64,000 nt of DNA from Tetranychus cinnabarinus (GCA_022266195.1 WHVY01000001.1:11284001-11348000); one strand, 5' to 3'. Positions 12,201-27,200 are shown, counted from the stretch's first letter. Notes: generated by a model from the sequence alone, not told the origin. Numbers and translations are program-made.

Positions 12201-15200
12201 GCTCTTTGCGCTTATCTGGATTTCACGATATTTAAACTTCATTTGATTCCAGTTAAACTGAATGACCTCAACGGAAACTTGGCTTTATAAATCATCTATC
12301 ATCTAATATTATTGATGTTGCTCATCATTCTTCAGTCCTTTGAATCTTCCCTCTCAATCTTGTTCACAATCTTCACAATTTTCAGTTTCTTTATATAAAT
12401 AACTTTATTCACATTCCTCTTGGGAAAGCAAACTTGATTGTCATTTTTCAATGTAAACCAAATGTTCAGCTTTTTTCATGATTTTTCACTTTCTTTTCCA
12501 TCTTTTCTTTGTTTGTTGCGGTAAACCTTTACTTAAAGCCTGATACTGGCGGATTTAAGGAACAAGCAAATGCATCAAACATTGGATTATAAATGAGTGA
12601 ATATAAATGGCATTTTCAGCTTTGAATTTTTTCAGTAAAAATCTTTCAATTCTAATGAAATTATCTTTTCTTTAAAATGAAATTATTCACTTTATCCAAT
12701 CACTTAATGGTCTTCATCTAATCACAATTTATGGTTCCAATATGGTAATAATGAGTCAGATATGGTAATCATTTGATACCAAGTGAAAGGGTGATCAGGG
12801 AAACAGTTTAATATTTATGTTCATATGGATGGATAGACTGAGTTTAAGACACTCAATCCATCAAAGTTATCAAAGCAAATAAGTTCAACTTTAACTGTTT
12901 CATCAATCAAAGGACATTATTGTTATTGTTATTGATTTGGTGTAAAGAGTGCCAAGAAAATGAACTTTGTTTGCTTAAATATTACATGATTGTTGTTGGT
13001 TAATTCATGTTACAAGACTTGTTACCACTTTGTTGACTTTTGCTAATAAGCTGATAGTCATTAGGCTTTCTGGTTATGATGAGATGTTTAATAAGAGCTG
13101 TCAATGAGTTGGTAAATGTTGATTGAGATTAAATTTCAAAATTGGTTTCACTCATTTAGGTTATTGTTTCTACTCGAGTGTAATCATGTTCAAGTTTATG
13201 GTTAATATTTTGACTGTTTACCTGAATTTGCATGTGATTATTGCTTGTTTTCTTAAAGATTAAGGTTAAAAATTGACTCGTTTCAGGGCATCTTCTTGAA
13301 GTCTCCAAGCAAGCTTTTTTCATGCTAGTAAAATGGGTAAATATTTACAGAAAGATGCAAAGATCATCATCATTTAGTTAGACTTTTTATTAAAACTGCT
13401 TCTCTTCATTATTGTACAGTGATGAATGAACTATCATGTAAATTGAAAGTTATTGAAACAGAATGAGGTAATGACAATCAATTTAGTTGCAAGTCAATAA
13501 AAATTATCATCATTTGGATATCACTGTGTAATAAAGTGCAATCAACAGATGAATAGAGTACATTAGTTAGGAATAAAAGCTAACAGAAAGTGAAAAATGT
13601 TATAAATGGGAATTTACAAGATTAAACAAGATTTTGATGATGAAAATGATGCCTTTTGATCCAATGAAAACAGTCTTCAGTTTGTTGGAATGATAGAGCT
13701 CATGTATTTGCATTTACCTGGCGCTTTTTTGCAGTTACAACTAAAGAACAGTTGATGCTACAGACGTCAGGGTAAGAGTAAGGTTTTACGGACTAAGGCG
13801 GGGACTTAAAAATCACACACTTTCGCTAACCAATGGTAAAATTAATAATGAATGTTTTTTATCTGAAATTAATGATTAAATAGAATTTTCTCATCTCCTC
13901 TTTCAGTATTCATGGATTTGCTGCAATATTAGTAATTAACAATTAGTTCAATCATGATTATACCTAAGATTAACCTTAGATTTAATTTTAAAAGATTAAC
14001 CTGATTGGATCTCAATTTAAATGTCCCATGTTGCCCCTCCTTAGTCCGTAAAACCTTACTCTTACCGACGTCAGATTCGAGTCATGAGCTTCTGCAGATG
14101 CAAGACAAAATAAGTTCTAACTATCAGCGTCATTCAAAGTCACTCCATTATTTGACCTCTGCCTGACATTTGGAGGTCGTTTTCTGAGAGTGCAAAATTT
14201 TTCGTATTTCGATGTCATATCGAAATCCGTAATAAATGCGATGAATAAATAAGCACTTCTTAAATCACAATTTCGTTTCATTTATTTTCAATAGATCAAC
14301 ATTCTTCTGTTAAACCTGTTAAAATTTTAATAGTAAGCTCCGTAATATTTTGTTGTTGCGACTTTATATTTACGATTTTCATGTAATTTGAACATACCTT
14401 TCCAATAGATTATGGCGTTATTCAATCGATATCCAGTAGCTTCGTTTGATATTTGTTGTTGGGCATCTTATCAAACTTTTTTGTTCCCTTTTTTAGGGTA
14501 AATTCAATTTCTTTATTTTTATCAAATACAAAAATAAGAGTTATTTCCATTTTTGCACTTTTTTAACTAGCACAATCGTTCAGTAACAGATCAAAACTGT
14601 CCCATTCCAATCTAAACAATATATAAAGTGAAACATGAAATTACAAGTAAAGAACAGTAAAGTTTGCGCCAACTAAATGACTTCTATGAAAAATGTCAAT
14701 TTATGGTGATAATCTCGACTTTAACACTCTTGCAAATCCGTCTAAACAGTTTCCAATAGCAATGTCAATTGTTTCCAAAGATTGTATATTTGCCGTTCGA
14801 ATAGCCATTGTAAAGATGAGTTAATTTTTTATAACATTTCGTGTTTTAACACATATCTCGATATTTATTAGTATAATGAATATCATCGCCAGTGATGCAA
14901 ATTCATCGAAAATTTTAAAATGACCTTCAAAAAGTCAAAGGTCACATTCTCGAAAAATGACCTCCGATAACTGAAAATTTCATTTCTCACTGATAACATC
15001 TATAGCAAGTTTCAGATTATTTCATGATTTATTTCGGCCGTAATCGTGCTTACAAGAAAGACGATTTTCAGGACTGAGATTTTCGAAATATTTTCCGACA
15101 TAAAGTTCGCGCAATAGGAAATGCTAATTTTCGCCTCTTTTTTATCTATCAACTAACTGCGTAGAATTTTGCGAGAATTCACTGAATAAACTTTACTTTC

Positions 15201-18200
15201 AGGTTACTGCAAATTTTGCGTCTGATCTTGAGTTGAATAGCATTTCACAGTCAGTTGTTGGACAGAAATCAATTGAGAAAAGCATTCAGAGTTAAGATTT
15301 AGTGACTAATAAATTGCGGTGCGTTTGACTAGATTATGAGCGACTATCGTGGCTTTTTATAACTAGAAGCATCGTTTATCAAGAGTTAACCTGAACCAAT
15401 ATAACATTTTTAGCTATCATGGCAAGTTGACCTAGCTGAATGAGGTTATGAACAGAATCGACTTATGAGCATCATTTAGTGACACATGTTGATATAAGTG
15501 GATTGATATTGGTTTGAATAGAAATTTATTTTTGACAAAAAAATCTTTTAGTTTGGTTTAGTTTTCATGTTTTTTCATGACTGTCTTCTGAAACACTCAA
15601 AAAAGCATCAATCAATGAGCCTTTCTTTGCTTTCTTCCAACTGGGAAATTCATTCGCAATTTGATCGATTTTCATAATAGATTGAAGGTGCCTTTTGACA
15701 AAAGTAACTCAGTAAGGTTAGATTGTCATTTGTCTCTGGTGATTCATGGTCTTTACAGTTTTACTTGTTTCTCTCGATAATGATAATTGTTGAAATTTTT
15801 CGTCTGTGGTTCCTGAATAAATTCATTGAACGCAACAAAAAAGAAACAAGAAAAGGTAAACTTGTTTGACTCCATGAATTACGTTATTACCATTTAAACA
15901 AAGTTTATCCAAGTTACTGTAAATACAAGTGAACAAATTACAAGTTTTTCATCTTCATTGTCAACTTTTCATTGTTACTCTTGTTTGCCAGTAAAAGATG
16001 ATAATGATGATGAGAGTAAATGGTTTACTTTTTTAACTTGATGGCCTTTTCCCTTGTAAACTTGATTAGTTGATATTAAATTTTATTCAACTTGATTGAT
16101 GTAATGTGATTAAAGATTACCCTGGTGTAGAGTGAATTGTTTAGTTGAATATCTTCTTCTTTGGTCATCATGACTTTCAGTGTGTATATCTAATTTACCA
16201 AAGACTCATTAGGATGGAAAGGCAAGATAATTTAAAGTAATCTTCATTATTCTTTTCCAACATTATTCTTGATATTCTCAACCCTTTTCATCCGTTCCTT
16301 GTTCACTTTGTTTAGAGTTGAATCCATGGAAAAAAAACTTGCAGCAATCAATCTGGTAAAAGCGAGGAATAAAGACAAAATGAAAGAGAAAAGAAAACAT
16401 TATTCGATTGTTCATTAGTTTATCAGCATGTAAAATGATATTAAAAAGAGGGTCAAAAATTAGTAGATCTCGATTACATGGCAAGATGAATAATTTTGCT
16501 AGCGATGAACATTGAAACAAAATGAACTCGTCTTAACGATCAATAGATGAAAAAAAGGTTACTTGAAATGAATACAAATGAATGTAAAATAAGGTTTAAA
16601 ATGAAAGGATGAAAAAATTGGGTTTTAAAGGAATAATCAAAGTTAATTGTACAAACCATTTTTCCGAGAAATCAATGGTTCACATGTTACCAGATAAAAA
16701 TCCACGTTGTTGGATTGAAACGTTATCCAGTCAGGAACATTGATGATTCAATATCCCATTTCCGAAGCTTATCCAAATCCGAAATTGTTTCATTTGTTGG
16801 TTTTAAATTATTTAATTAGTAAACTGTAAATGACGAGAAATTGTTGAATAATATGAAAAGCATGAAATGGTTAACAAGGTAAAATTATTTACATTATTGT
16901 AGCATTGAAAACAAGAAAACAAAAGCTAACCAGAAAAGACTAGACAAAGAAAAAAATTTAACACTTTTTACCGGTTTTTTTCCTTTGTTATTAGTTACTC
17001 TTGTGACTCATTTAACCGGTTAACAATGTAAATTGTGATAAGGATGAAAGATGGATTAACTGTTGCCAGCTCGTTAACTATTGGTTGTTTAACTTGTTTA
17101 ATTATTGTTTTCAACTCTTGGATCATTTTTCTTGCGTCTTGTTAATTGTATTGTGATAAGCTGTTATGGATTATAAGTTGGTGTCAATTTTTTTGTCAAC
17201 ATTTCCAGTACATGATTCTATCAATAGACTCTTGTTTATTAAAGAAGATCTTTCTTTATATCTTCTGATCGTTCAATTTGGATTTGAATTCAACGTTTTT
17301 TTCAAGCTTGATTTATCTTCTGGTTCTTCTGTTTATTTATCAATTGTTTGTATTTATTATTATTTTTAATTTATTCCTGGGATGTCTTCTTTACTCCTCT
17401 CGTGTATTATTTGCTCTAACAGGGTGAATTCATTGTCAAAAATGTCATTTTACTTTTTTTTGAAATTGCATAATGTTTTCAATTTTACCTAAAATTGCTG
17501 ATACTTGCTCGGGATTCTGATAAATTGACTTTCTCCTGATATTTGTTCTGTGTGAATTGTTTAAACTATTCTGGTCCCAATGGAAACCTGTAATTATTTG
17601 TGATTGTTGCAGTTTAACTCTTCTCAACCTAAAGATAAAAATGGTTGCCCTTCGATTGTTTAACAAGGAAATGATTCTCACCAACCCATCAATTCGAGTT
17701 GTTTAATTACTGTTATTGTGCTTCGTATTATCTCTCCTGATGATTAATATCAAGTCAACTTTTTAACGAAACAATTGCAATCCAAATGGAATTGAGGAAA
17801 ACAAGAAAAAAGCCACTGTTCTCTTTTTACAGAACACTTTCAAGTAAACACGAGTCATTTTTCCAGGATTCATGGTAAAATCTGATAGCTTGGTTGGTAA
17901 AAGAGGGCTCACCTTGAAGACGAAACTTTTCCTTATCTTCCCTGGAACAGGAAAACTACATGTTTCTATCTGATTTTATCGTGAAACTTGATGCATCAGT
18001 AATTCAAATTGGATGTTGATAAAAAAGGGCAAATGGAAGCTGCAATGTAAAACAATGTGGTGAAAGCAATGGAACAAGTTGAAGATGGAGCAAAAAAGAA
18101 ATCAACTTGAAAGAAAATTGAAGAAAAGAATTACAGGAAAAGTGATTAGAAGCTGAACAAGAATAAGAAAAAATCATGAAGAATAGTCAACTAGCCTTGA

Positions 18201-21200
18201 ACCGTTATCTAATTTTCTTTAAAGCAAAGTTGAAGAGAGCAAAAAAAGACAACAATTAAGTAAAGAAAACAACTTGGAAAGGAATTGCAAAGAAGTTGAA
18301 AATGTGGAAGAAAATAATCTAACCAGAAGAAGAGCATGGAAAGAGTAATGAACCAGCAAAAGTAATAGTTGGAATCAGAGTTATTTCAAACAGTCTATCT
18401 GGAAATGAAACTGGTGTGATTTTTCTGCATCAATGGAAATTACAGATAGTGATGATTACAAAGGCACCGGGAGAGACGAGCAAAAAAAGCCTAAAAGAAT
18501 CAAAGTTGAGTAAAAAGGAGAAGAGGAAACAAAAAATGGCAACAACAACAAAAAAAACAAAGGAATGGAAAAAGAAGTGTAAAGACATGAAAAGTAAAAG
18601 TTGTGTACAATGGATCAAGAAAACAAAAGGTCAAGAGAAACATACCAAACACAGAGGACCAAGGCGATTTTGATTTCTGATTTTCATCTCATGAATTCAC
18701 TGAGTGACAAGCAAAGTGACACCTACAAGCTCAAGTCTATTTGCATCACCAATTTAAACAAATTTCACCATTTTTCTGGTTCTACTTATCATCTCCTTAG
18801 ATCGATGTGAATCAATTTCTATTATAGCAAGATTTACTCTCTTCTGCTTTTCTTCCCAGCCAACTACACTTTCAGATTGAACTTTTTCTTCCCTCTCCTT
18901 TCCACTTTCTTTTTCATCTTTCCTCATCTTCCTTTTCTTCTTTGTCCTTACCCATATTTCGCTCCTACCCAACTCAGTGTTTTCTCACTCAATTGAATTT
19001 CATTGATTTTCAATCATGTCTTTCTCATGTCTTCTTTTCCATGTCTTTTCTCATTCTTTGTCTTGGCCATAATCACACCCGTTTACAACATTCAACTTAG
19101 CTTCCTCTTGAGCTTTACCAATATTTTTCTTATCGCATCCTTTCATTACCAAACCAATTAGATACTAAGCTTTTCTTGACTTCATTTGCTTAAAGGTTAC
19201 TCAGGTGTGGATAGAAATATTCATTGAAAATTTCCGCTGCTTGTTTACTGAAGTTAATACGTATCGAGAAACTTCGAACGAAGTATCATTTAGAGTTAGG
19301 TCGTTTGAGCTTGATTTGTGTGTGCTCGTAAAAGATTCATCATATGAGCTGAGGATTCATTGCAAGCCTGTTGACACGAATTGAGTTCAAAACCAAATGA
19401 ACAAAAAGTCGATTATTTTTTAAGATTATAAAGAAAATAGAATTATCAGCTCATATTTTCCAGTTCTTGGTGGTAAATTGATGTTATTTGTGCAAGCCTT
19501 GCTCTACAATCAGAATGTACAGTTGTCTTTCCTCCTCCTGAAGAGAAGACAAAAAAGTTTCAACAAAATTGATGAATTTTGATTAGTTTGTTTCATTGAA
19601 ACGTGAATCTGTAGAGATGAATATTTCTTATTCCTTTACCCATTCATTCCCTGTTGAAACCCTTTTTTTCTTCGTCATTTTATCCTCCTTTCTAAATGCT
19701 TATTTTTTATTCCTACATTTTTTGCCCTCCATCTTTCAAGTTTGTCTTGAGCTTCTCAGTTAAATATCCACTTTTGCCTGTCTGTTTATTTGTTTTCCTT
19801 CCAATATCATCCATTTTCCATGCATTCCCATTTAAATAATTCAATAACCTCACCCTTTCAATCACACTCTTTACAATCTTTATGTTACTCCATTGTCAAT
19901 CCTTGCCTTTAGTTTACTTTTTTTCATCATCCAATTATCAGATATCAGCATGATATCTCTTCATTTCCAGTGTATAACTTACAGAGTTAATGATGACGAT
20001 TTCATGTGGCAGTATTTTTTCATTCAGTTATTGTTGATATTTTTTTCCCTCGCCAACTTCAAACCTCTAAACCATTCATTGGCAACAATTTGGTAAACTT
20101 GAGTATTTTCATCTTCCAAAACAATGTTGCCTCACAATCAATTGAAAGTGTTGACAATTAGCCAAGTGTATGTACTGGAAACATGAAAATACATAACTTT
20201 TTGTCAACATTTTTTTATGTTACTAATGGTATGATAGGAGCCTTCATCCATTAACCCAAACCCAATCATTATAATTATTTAACATGATTCAATAATAGCG
20301 TTTACTTTTCTTTGTTTTCATCTTCATTCCTCTCTCAGCAGCCAATACAAATTAATTGCATTCCCAAACGTTAATTAAATTAGGCATTCCTAGTTTTATT
20401 AATTGTGCGAGTTTGAGTCGATCCATTTGATTGTTAACCACCTTAACCATTCAACTTGTCTTATAGTTTATCTTTTTCCATCATCTTTCCATTTTTTTCT
20501 GCTTCCATCCCCTGTATTTCCATTTTTATCCTGCTTTTTCTGCTTGCCTCCCAGTTGATATCTTATCGATCAAACAAGTGATTGTTATTAGAAAGCAAAT
20601 TTGGCAGAATGCGTAAACGTTGAGCTTAATAGGCAATGTTTCAACTTGCCAGCAATTATAATGATTGTTATGATTATGATAATCAGAATCAATTGAAGGT
20701 TCACACACAATGTAATACATTAACAACTTTAATACATTCAATTGGATCAATAGATGGAACCTTAAATATCCAGTTAATGACATTTTGGAGACACATCTAA
20801 GACTACAGAACCAGCCAGATATTGATGATTCCCTGATGAGGATAAGCATTGCTATTACGCTTATCTTGATGGTTAACTCTTTTTTTCTTCTTCTTCGCAA
20901 CTTTTTTTCTTGCATTCAATTAGTAGACCAAATCAATGTTATCCAATCAATTTGAGGGTTAACGAAATACCAGGAAAAAAAGACAGAATCAAATTCAAAA
21001 GCCAATAACCCAAAAAATCATTGATTGATACACAACGAAAGTCTTCTATCTTAATCTAATACATCAAAACAAGTTGTGTAAACTTGCTATCTTGATCAAG
21101 CCATCAAAGCACAATTTGTTGTTCAATGTAAACACCAGTAAAAATAAGTTAAATATTAACAGTTAATCAACTAGGAAAAAGGAGAAGAAGAAGAATAAAA

Positions 21201-24200
21201 AAGCCTCAAACTTTGGCCTGGAAAAAAAGAGGTAAGGTTACTTTTCGCTTTTTTGCCTTCATTGAAAGTCTTTTTCTCGTTAGATTTTTTTCGTTCATCA
21301 ATATTGAAAGTTTTTGCTTTTCTCATTCTTCTAGACAAAAAAAAGTAAAAGTTGATATTTATCAAGATGATGAAAACAGCCAAGAAATCCATGGATGGAG
21401 CAAGAAGGAGGAAAAAAAGCTGTGTAAAGATGAATGGGAAACCTTGAAGAATCTTGATCAACAATGGAAAGTGAATGAAGCGAAATTTGTTATAACATAT
21501 TGTCTGTCTGGTTATAAGTTTTTTTGTTCCTGTTGTCTCTCCCTGATACTCATGATGTGCATGTGTGTTATAAATATATAATCACTTAAACAATCAAATG
21601 ATATGGTGTAAAAAAAGAGTTGAAGACAAAGAGGAAAAAACGAAATATCAGGAGATGATGTAAAGGGTGATGATAAGAAGTAAAGAAATGGAAATAATAT
21701 GGAAGGATAAAGGCATGATAAAGGTTGGTTCTGTTCCATCAACGGCAGCTGAATTATATTGTTGTGTATCTCCATGATGAAGCCAAGATGAACATGATGA
21801 ATTGCTTACTTGTCAACTTAATTCTTTCCATGGGCTGGTCTCACACACTTAACAATATACATACATATAATATTCTCGAGTCCATCAAACTTTTCTCCAT
21901 GTTACTAATGATTCCGTCAACGTCTTGTCAAATTGAAAGAAATTTTTTCTCTTCTTCTTCATGTTCCAAGGTCTAACAAGGATAAAGATTATGATGAGCA
22001 ACGATGAAGCAAAATATGTTGATGATGATCAAAGAGGGGAGACAAAAGGTTGAATATAAAGCCAGTGGAATAAAAGGAGGAAAGATGATGAAAATGATAA
22101 TGTTGCTTGTCATGAGAAGGGAATGTTGCAAGTTTTTACATTTATCTGTTGTCCATGAAATTCAATCCATCTAGATCAATATTGACAGTAACATTTGCCG
22201 ATGAAAATTTTGAACACAAAAAATTAACCAAAGACTAGAAAAGGTTTGACATGTTGCTTATTTTTTCTTCATCAACATCAACACTCTTCCCATTATTATT
22301 TTCAAATCTTTATGTAAATTGCATTCTTCATCATGTTTCCCATGAATATCTAGACTTTTTTTCAACACATTTATTAGGCAGCTGGTTATGCCAATCATTG
22401 AGGTTTATTGATAAAATCATGAGACTTGTAAATTGCTGTAAATTCATTATACATCAGTTTATTGTGATTCTAAAGAGATGTTTGGTCAAAGTAATCAAAC
22501 TGATGTTGATGTTCATTTTAAAAATTGATTTGTCCAAAAATTTAATGTTCAACTTGAAATACAATATCTTGGGCTTTGAAAATTGAGTTGAATTGCCTAA
22601 TTATAAAAGCTACTTGAACAATTTATTAACCCATTAATGTCTAATGTCTGCTAGTTTAAAGTGATCCTAATCGATTTTGATCATTTCCAGTTTTTACTTT
22701 TTCATGAATTTTGATTGAGCTTTTATATGATGGCGATATTAAGTTATTAATGATAAACTGTTTCAACCAGTTGATGAACAGTTTATCAACATTGGACCAG
22801 CTTTCATTTTCATTTCATTTACTGTTAACAATTTATTATTACCTTGGAAAGTAATTTCAACATTTTGTTTTTTCTCTCCTTTTTTTGATACTTCTGTCCA
22901 GGTAACCGTTACTGTCAAGTGCAAACAAACAAATAACAGGGAAAAAAGAAGCCAAAAGATGAGCAGGAGGAAAAGGAGCTGAAAGATGATGATGACGATG
23001 AAAAGGATGAAATGAAAGACAGGAATATCTTGAAAGGCGAGACTAATATTGATGATGAAAAGAATCAAAGTGTTAATGGAATTGAGCTGAAGAAAAAGGA
23101 AAGAGTTGAAAAGAAGGATTTTTTCATCTTCTTCTTCTTCAAGACGAAAGTTGAAACGAAACTGACGAAAGAGTAAAAAGTGAAAGGATGAAAAACAAGA
23201 GTTAACTCTGTTGGATGCGAAGAGGAAAGATTTTCACTCACTCACTCATCATCATTATCATCATCGTCTTTTACTCCTTGGGATTGTTTACAATATAATA
23301 GATATTTACCCTGAAGAAGAGTTTCTTTTGAATTTATCATATACTTCTTTTTTTTCTTCACTTCTTTCGGTGTGATTCATGAGAGAGCCCCTGATGAGAT
23401 TGGGAACAGATTCTCACCATTTGAAAAGCTCTCTAAATTCAATCTCATCATCATCAGATTTCACTCTCTCATCATTTTCTTGTTCACCATGGAAACTTAG
23501 TTGAAACCAATGACAATCATTGAATAGCAACCAAGTGAAATAATCTTCTCTCTCCGGTAATATACTTTCAATTTTCACTATTATATTGCCTTTTTTCATC
23601 AACCTCCTCCTCATCTTATCATCATCTTTGATTTTCTTTTTTTCTTCCAAAAAAAACAAGTTTCTTTTATAATTTCTCAATTTCATTCTTTACAACAGAA
23701 TGTAATGAGAAAAGAATATCTTCCAAAATTTTAAGGGATAAACACTGTTGATTTACTAACATATTATTCAACACAAAAAAAGTATTAAAACCTTTTTTTC
23801 TTGCTTCTTCCATGAAATGGTTTTAATTAAATCACAAGCTTCGCTGTCATCATTTTTGGATCCTTTTCCTTTCATTTGCTTTCATTACAAAGTCAACAGG
23901 CTGATTCTGTTTCTCATCCTAAGTAGATAAATCTAAATCAAATATTAACTAAATTTCATAAAATCTAAATCAAATTGAAAATTGTAAGTAACAAGATTAA
24001 AGGTAAATAGTTACCAATTTTGTTAACAGAAAGTCAATGGTAAAATTGAATCTCATCTAGACAAGATAATTACATTGTATATATACAATAATATATACAC
24101 ATCAAAGTAAATTCAACCCAATATTATAAATAATTTATATCAACTGAAAATTTGAAAGCAGTTGAAATGAAAAAAAGGTAAAAAAGAAGGTAAAAACTGG

Positions 24201-27200
24201 CAATAGTTTGGAAAATAAAATCAATTAAATATCGCGCTTCTTACAGCATAACCTAGTGTCGTCATAATGACATTACATTTTCTTGAACTTTTTTTAATAT
24301 TTTTTCGTTTCTTTTTATTTTTCATGCTTTTATTCTCATGGTGATTGTGATGGAAACTCAATTGATTGAACCAATTCATTCATACACACAAACAATGGTA
24401 TTACTGGTAATTTCCGTTTTTATTGTTCCATTGGATGAATCTGTAAAAACTTGTAATATATGGTAATTGGTTGAACATACCATGCAACACCAATACAAAC
24501 CTTATGGATGTTACATCTTTATACACTGGTTCACTGATTTTTTTCTTGTCTGGTCGTCTTTCCACTTTGCTTCTGGACCTGTTATTCCGTGGTTTTCATG
24601 TTATTAGTGGACAACAGTAGCCCATGAAATTGGTCATGTTATTGGATTTTTTCATGAACAATCACGAAGTGATCGGGACAAGGCAATTCACATAAATTGG
24701 GAAAACGTTGAGAAAGGATTTTATCTTCAATTCCAGAAAGAGGAAGATGAAAACTTTGGTGTTCCATATGATTATACATCTGTAATGCAATATCCTTCAT
24801 GGGTATGTATTACTTGTATTTGTGAGTGTGTGTATCCCTATTAATAACATCTTCATCACCATCACCATCATCTTGAAGCCACCTCAGTTGATTTTTACCT
24901 CAAATTACAAGACGGAATAGCATTTTTTCTTTGCCTACATTTTTCCCCTCAATTACATGTTACTACTTATGTCTATTATTATTTTTATTATTTGACATTT
25001 TGGTTATACTAAACCTTTCCTTTTCTTGCGTTCATCTTCCTCATCATTCTCATAATACTTCAGCTAAAAATCAGATGATTGAGAGATTCAGCTTTTAATG
25101 TTATGTATTTATACGTTTTGCTTTCACTTGCTATTTCCTTCAAGTATTATGTTGCTTTCACATTTTTGGCTTTTTTTATTATATTTATTTATTTATTCCT
25201 AATCATTATCATGTTAACTGTACACATTTCAATGAAAATGATAGTTCAATGATTATTATTATTGCCTGTCAATTTGTGAATGGTACAGTCCATGACAAAA
25301 GTTTATCCTCTTTGATTTTCCCCATTTTCTGGTGATTCACTGTTGATTGACTTTGTGCAGTATAAACCAATTTACTCCGAAAAAAACTGGAAAATTGAAC
25401 TGAATAGTTTGTCTAAATTAGTTATCAATGTTTTAATGCCTTTGATAATGGCAAACTAAGATTTAATCAATTGATGAACCAACCTTCTGTATAATTTTGA
25501 CCATTAATTCAACAACTTTTTCAACAAACCATTTGAAATAGCAGTAAGAAATCAGTAGCCAATCTGTAGTTCCATCTTTAATCCACTAATAGATTCAAAT
25601 CAACATCTCTTTACCTTGATAATTATTAATTTACTCCGAAACTGATTCGGTCATTGATTTTGATTCACATTTCAGCTATTTAAGATCTTGTTAAAATCAG
25701 ACTCAAATCTATTCAGCTGTATGATGGTGGAAACACCATAAAGATCAACTTTGCACAATAATCAATAATCTTTTGACGGTAGTTTGATTTTTTGTCTTTT
25801 CCAAACAGCCAAATCAAATGCTACATAAATGATCAGTTTAAAGCTATTGATTTTTTATTGTTTTGATTGCTCACAAATATTGGTTAAATAAAAAGGAAGA
25901 GTCAGAGAAATTTGAACGTAAAAACTACCAGAATATTGATGATAACGAGGACAGAATTTAATGTAAATCTATTTTATTTTACTATTTTCTGGTTCCTCTC
26001 AATTTTAGTGCAACAATATAAACCATCATAAATTACAATTATGATTGGGTTAAGGTTTTTTTTATTTCAATTGTAATCCAATTGATTTTCGATTCAAAAA
26101 AACCGCAAACATTCAATCGACAATAGAGAAACTGTGAATCAAATTTGAATGACATTTATTAACAGGTTAATGTTTGCTTTCAATTGTAATTCAACCAAGA
26201 ATAAAAACGTTATTTACTTTTGTTTATACGTGATTCTATTGAACAATTGATCTATTAACAGTCATCAATTGAAATGCTAATACTTACAACTTTAGATTAT
26301 TATATTTGTTAGTTATAATCGTTACCTTTCAATGCAACTGAAAAGGATTGAGTTGTGCGCGTTTCGAGGCGCACAATGGTTGCTATGATACCTAAAAACC
26401 GTTGGAAAGTTTAATAATGGTTCAAATTAATGCTATTATCAAGACTATTACAGTCTCGACGTTGAAATGGCTTTTTATCAGGATTTCATGAGAAATATGT
26501 ATTCTTTGTGGCAAAACACACCAGACAAAAAAGGATAACAATAGGAACAGTTGAAAAGTAAATGGTCAAAACCAGATTATTGTGATTGCTGTTGTTGTTT
26601 TTTTGTCAACCAACAACTAAACTTACGATTTGTTGTTGATTATCCAATTTAACAATGGATCTCAAAAAAATGTTACACAAGTAAGTTTATTCTGTTCACA
26701 CACATTTAAGGTCAACTTGACCAAGACAAACTCAATTTAATAACAGTTATATACCTTTATCTTTTTAGATTGCTATTGGACTGATTTGGATTTAGTTTAT
26801 TTCTTGGTTTCCCTGTTTCCATGTTTATGCTTATCTGGTTTCAAACAAACATTCATTACATTACACACAAACACACACTCACACACGAAAGGCTAACAAC
26901 CAGAATAACTCCTGAGACTTGGTTGTTAGATTATTGGTTAACTTTTATTTTTTGGTGTTTTACGTTTTTGTTTTTTTGGCTTTGGCTTCAGTTTTGGATT
27001 TAACTTTGGCTTTGGACTTGATCTTTGTAATATTTGTCTCCTCACCATTTTGTACGTGGTTTGCCTTTGAAATTTAATCTACTCATGCAAAAGATTGGAC
27101 AACTTTTACTGATCTTGATTTTGGTTTTGTGGCTGTTGATGTTTTTTATGGTTTAACAGTAACCTTACGAACGTTGGATTTTATTGATATTGTTCAGGAT

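Larger units (their letters stand above)
7390..24607 (+). other. 17.2 kb intron of the astacin gene
   Basis: The intron separates the GKGCAQ exon from the WTTVAHEIGH exon. It contains a 296-bp inverted-repeat transposon (13771-14066), a GA microsatellite near 11051, many CAT/GAT triplet runs (for example 10851-10868), a stretch at about 14.1-15.2 kb with more CpG than its surroundings, and a purine-rich stretch at about 18.0-18.7 kb. No convincing nested gene is seen on either strand. Confidence 0.75.

Noticed and set aside
20526..20915. A 129-codon open frame (minus) in the large astacin intron
   Set aside because: Poly-basic start followed by hydrophobic low-complexity sequence with a His/Asn triplet run; no recognisable family.
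21213..21581. A 122-codon open frame (plus) with a Lys/Glu-rich middle
   Set aside because: No protein similarity recognised, and the acidic-basic run comes from an A-rich tract; it begins and ends in hydrophobic low-complexity sequence.
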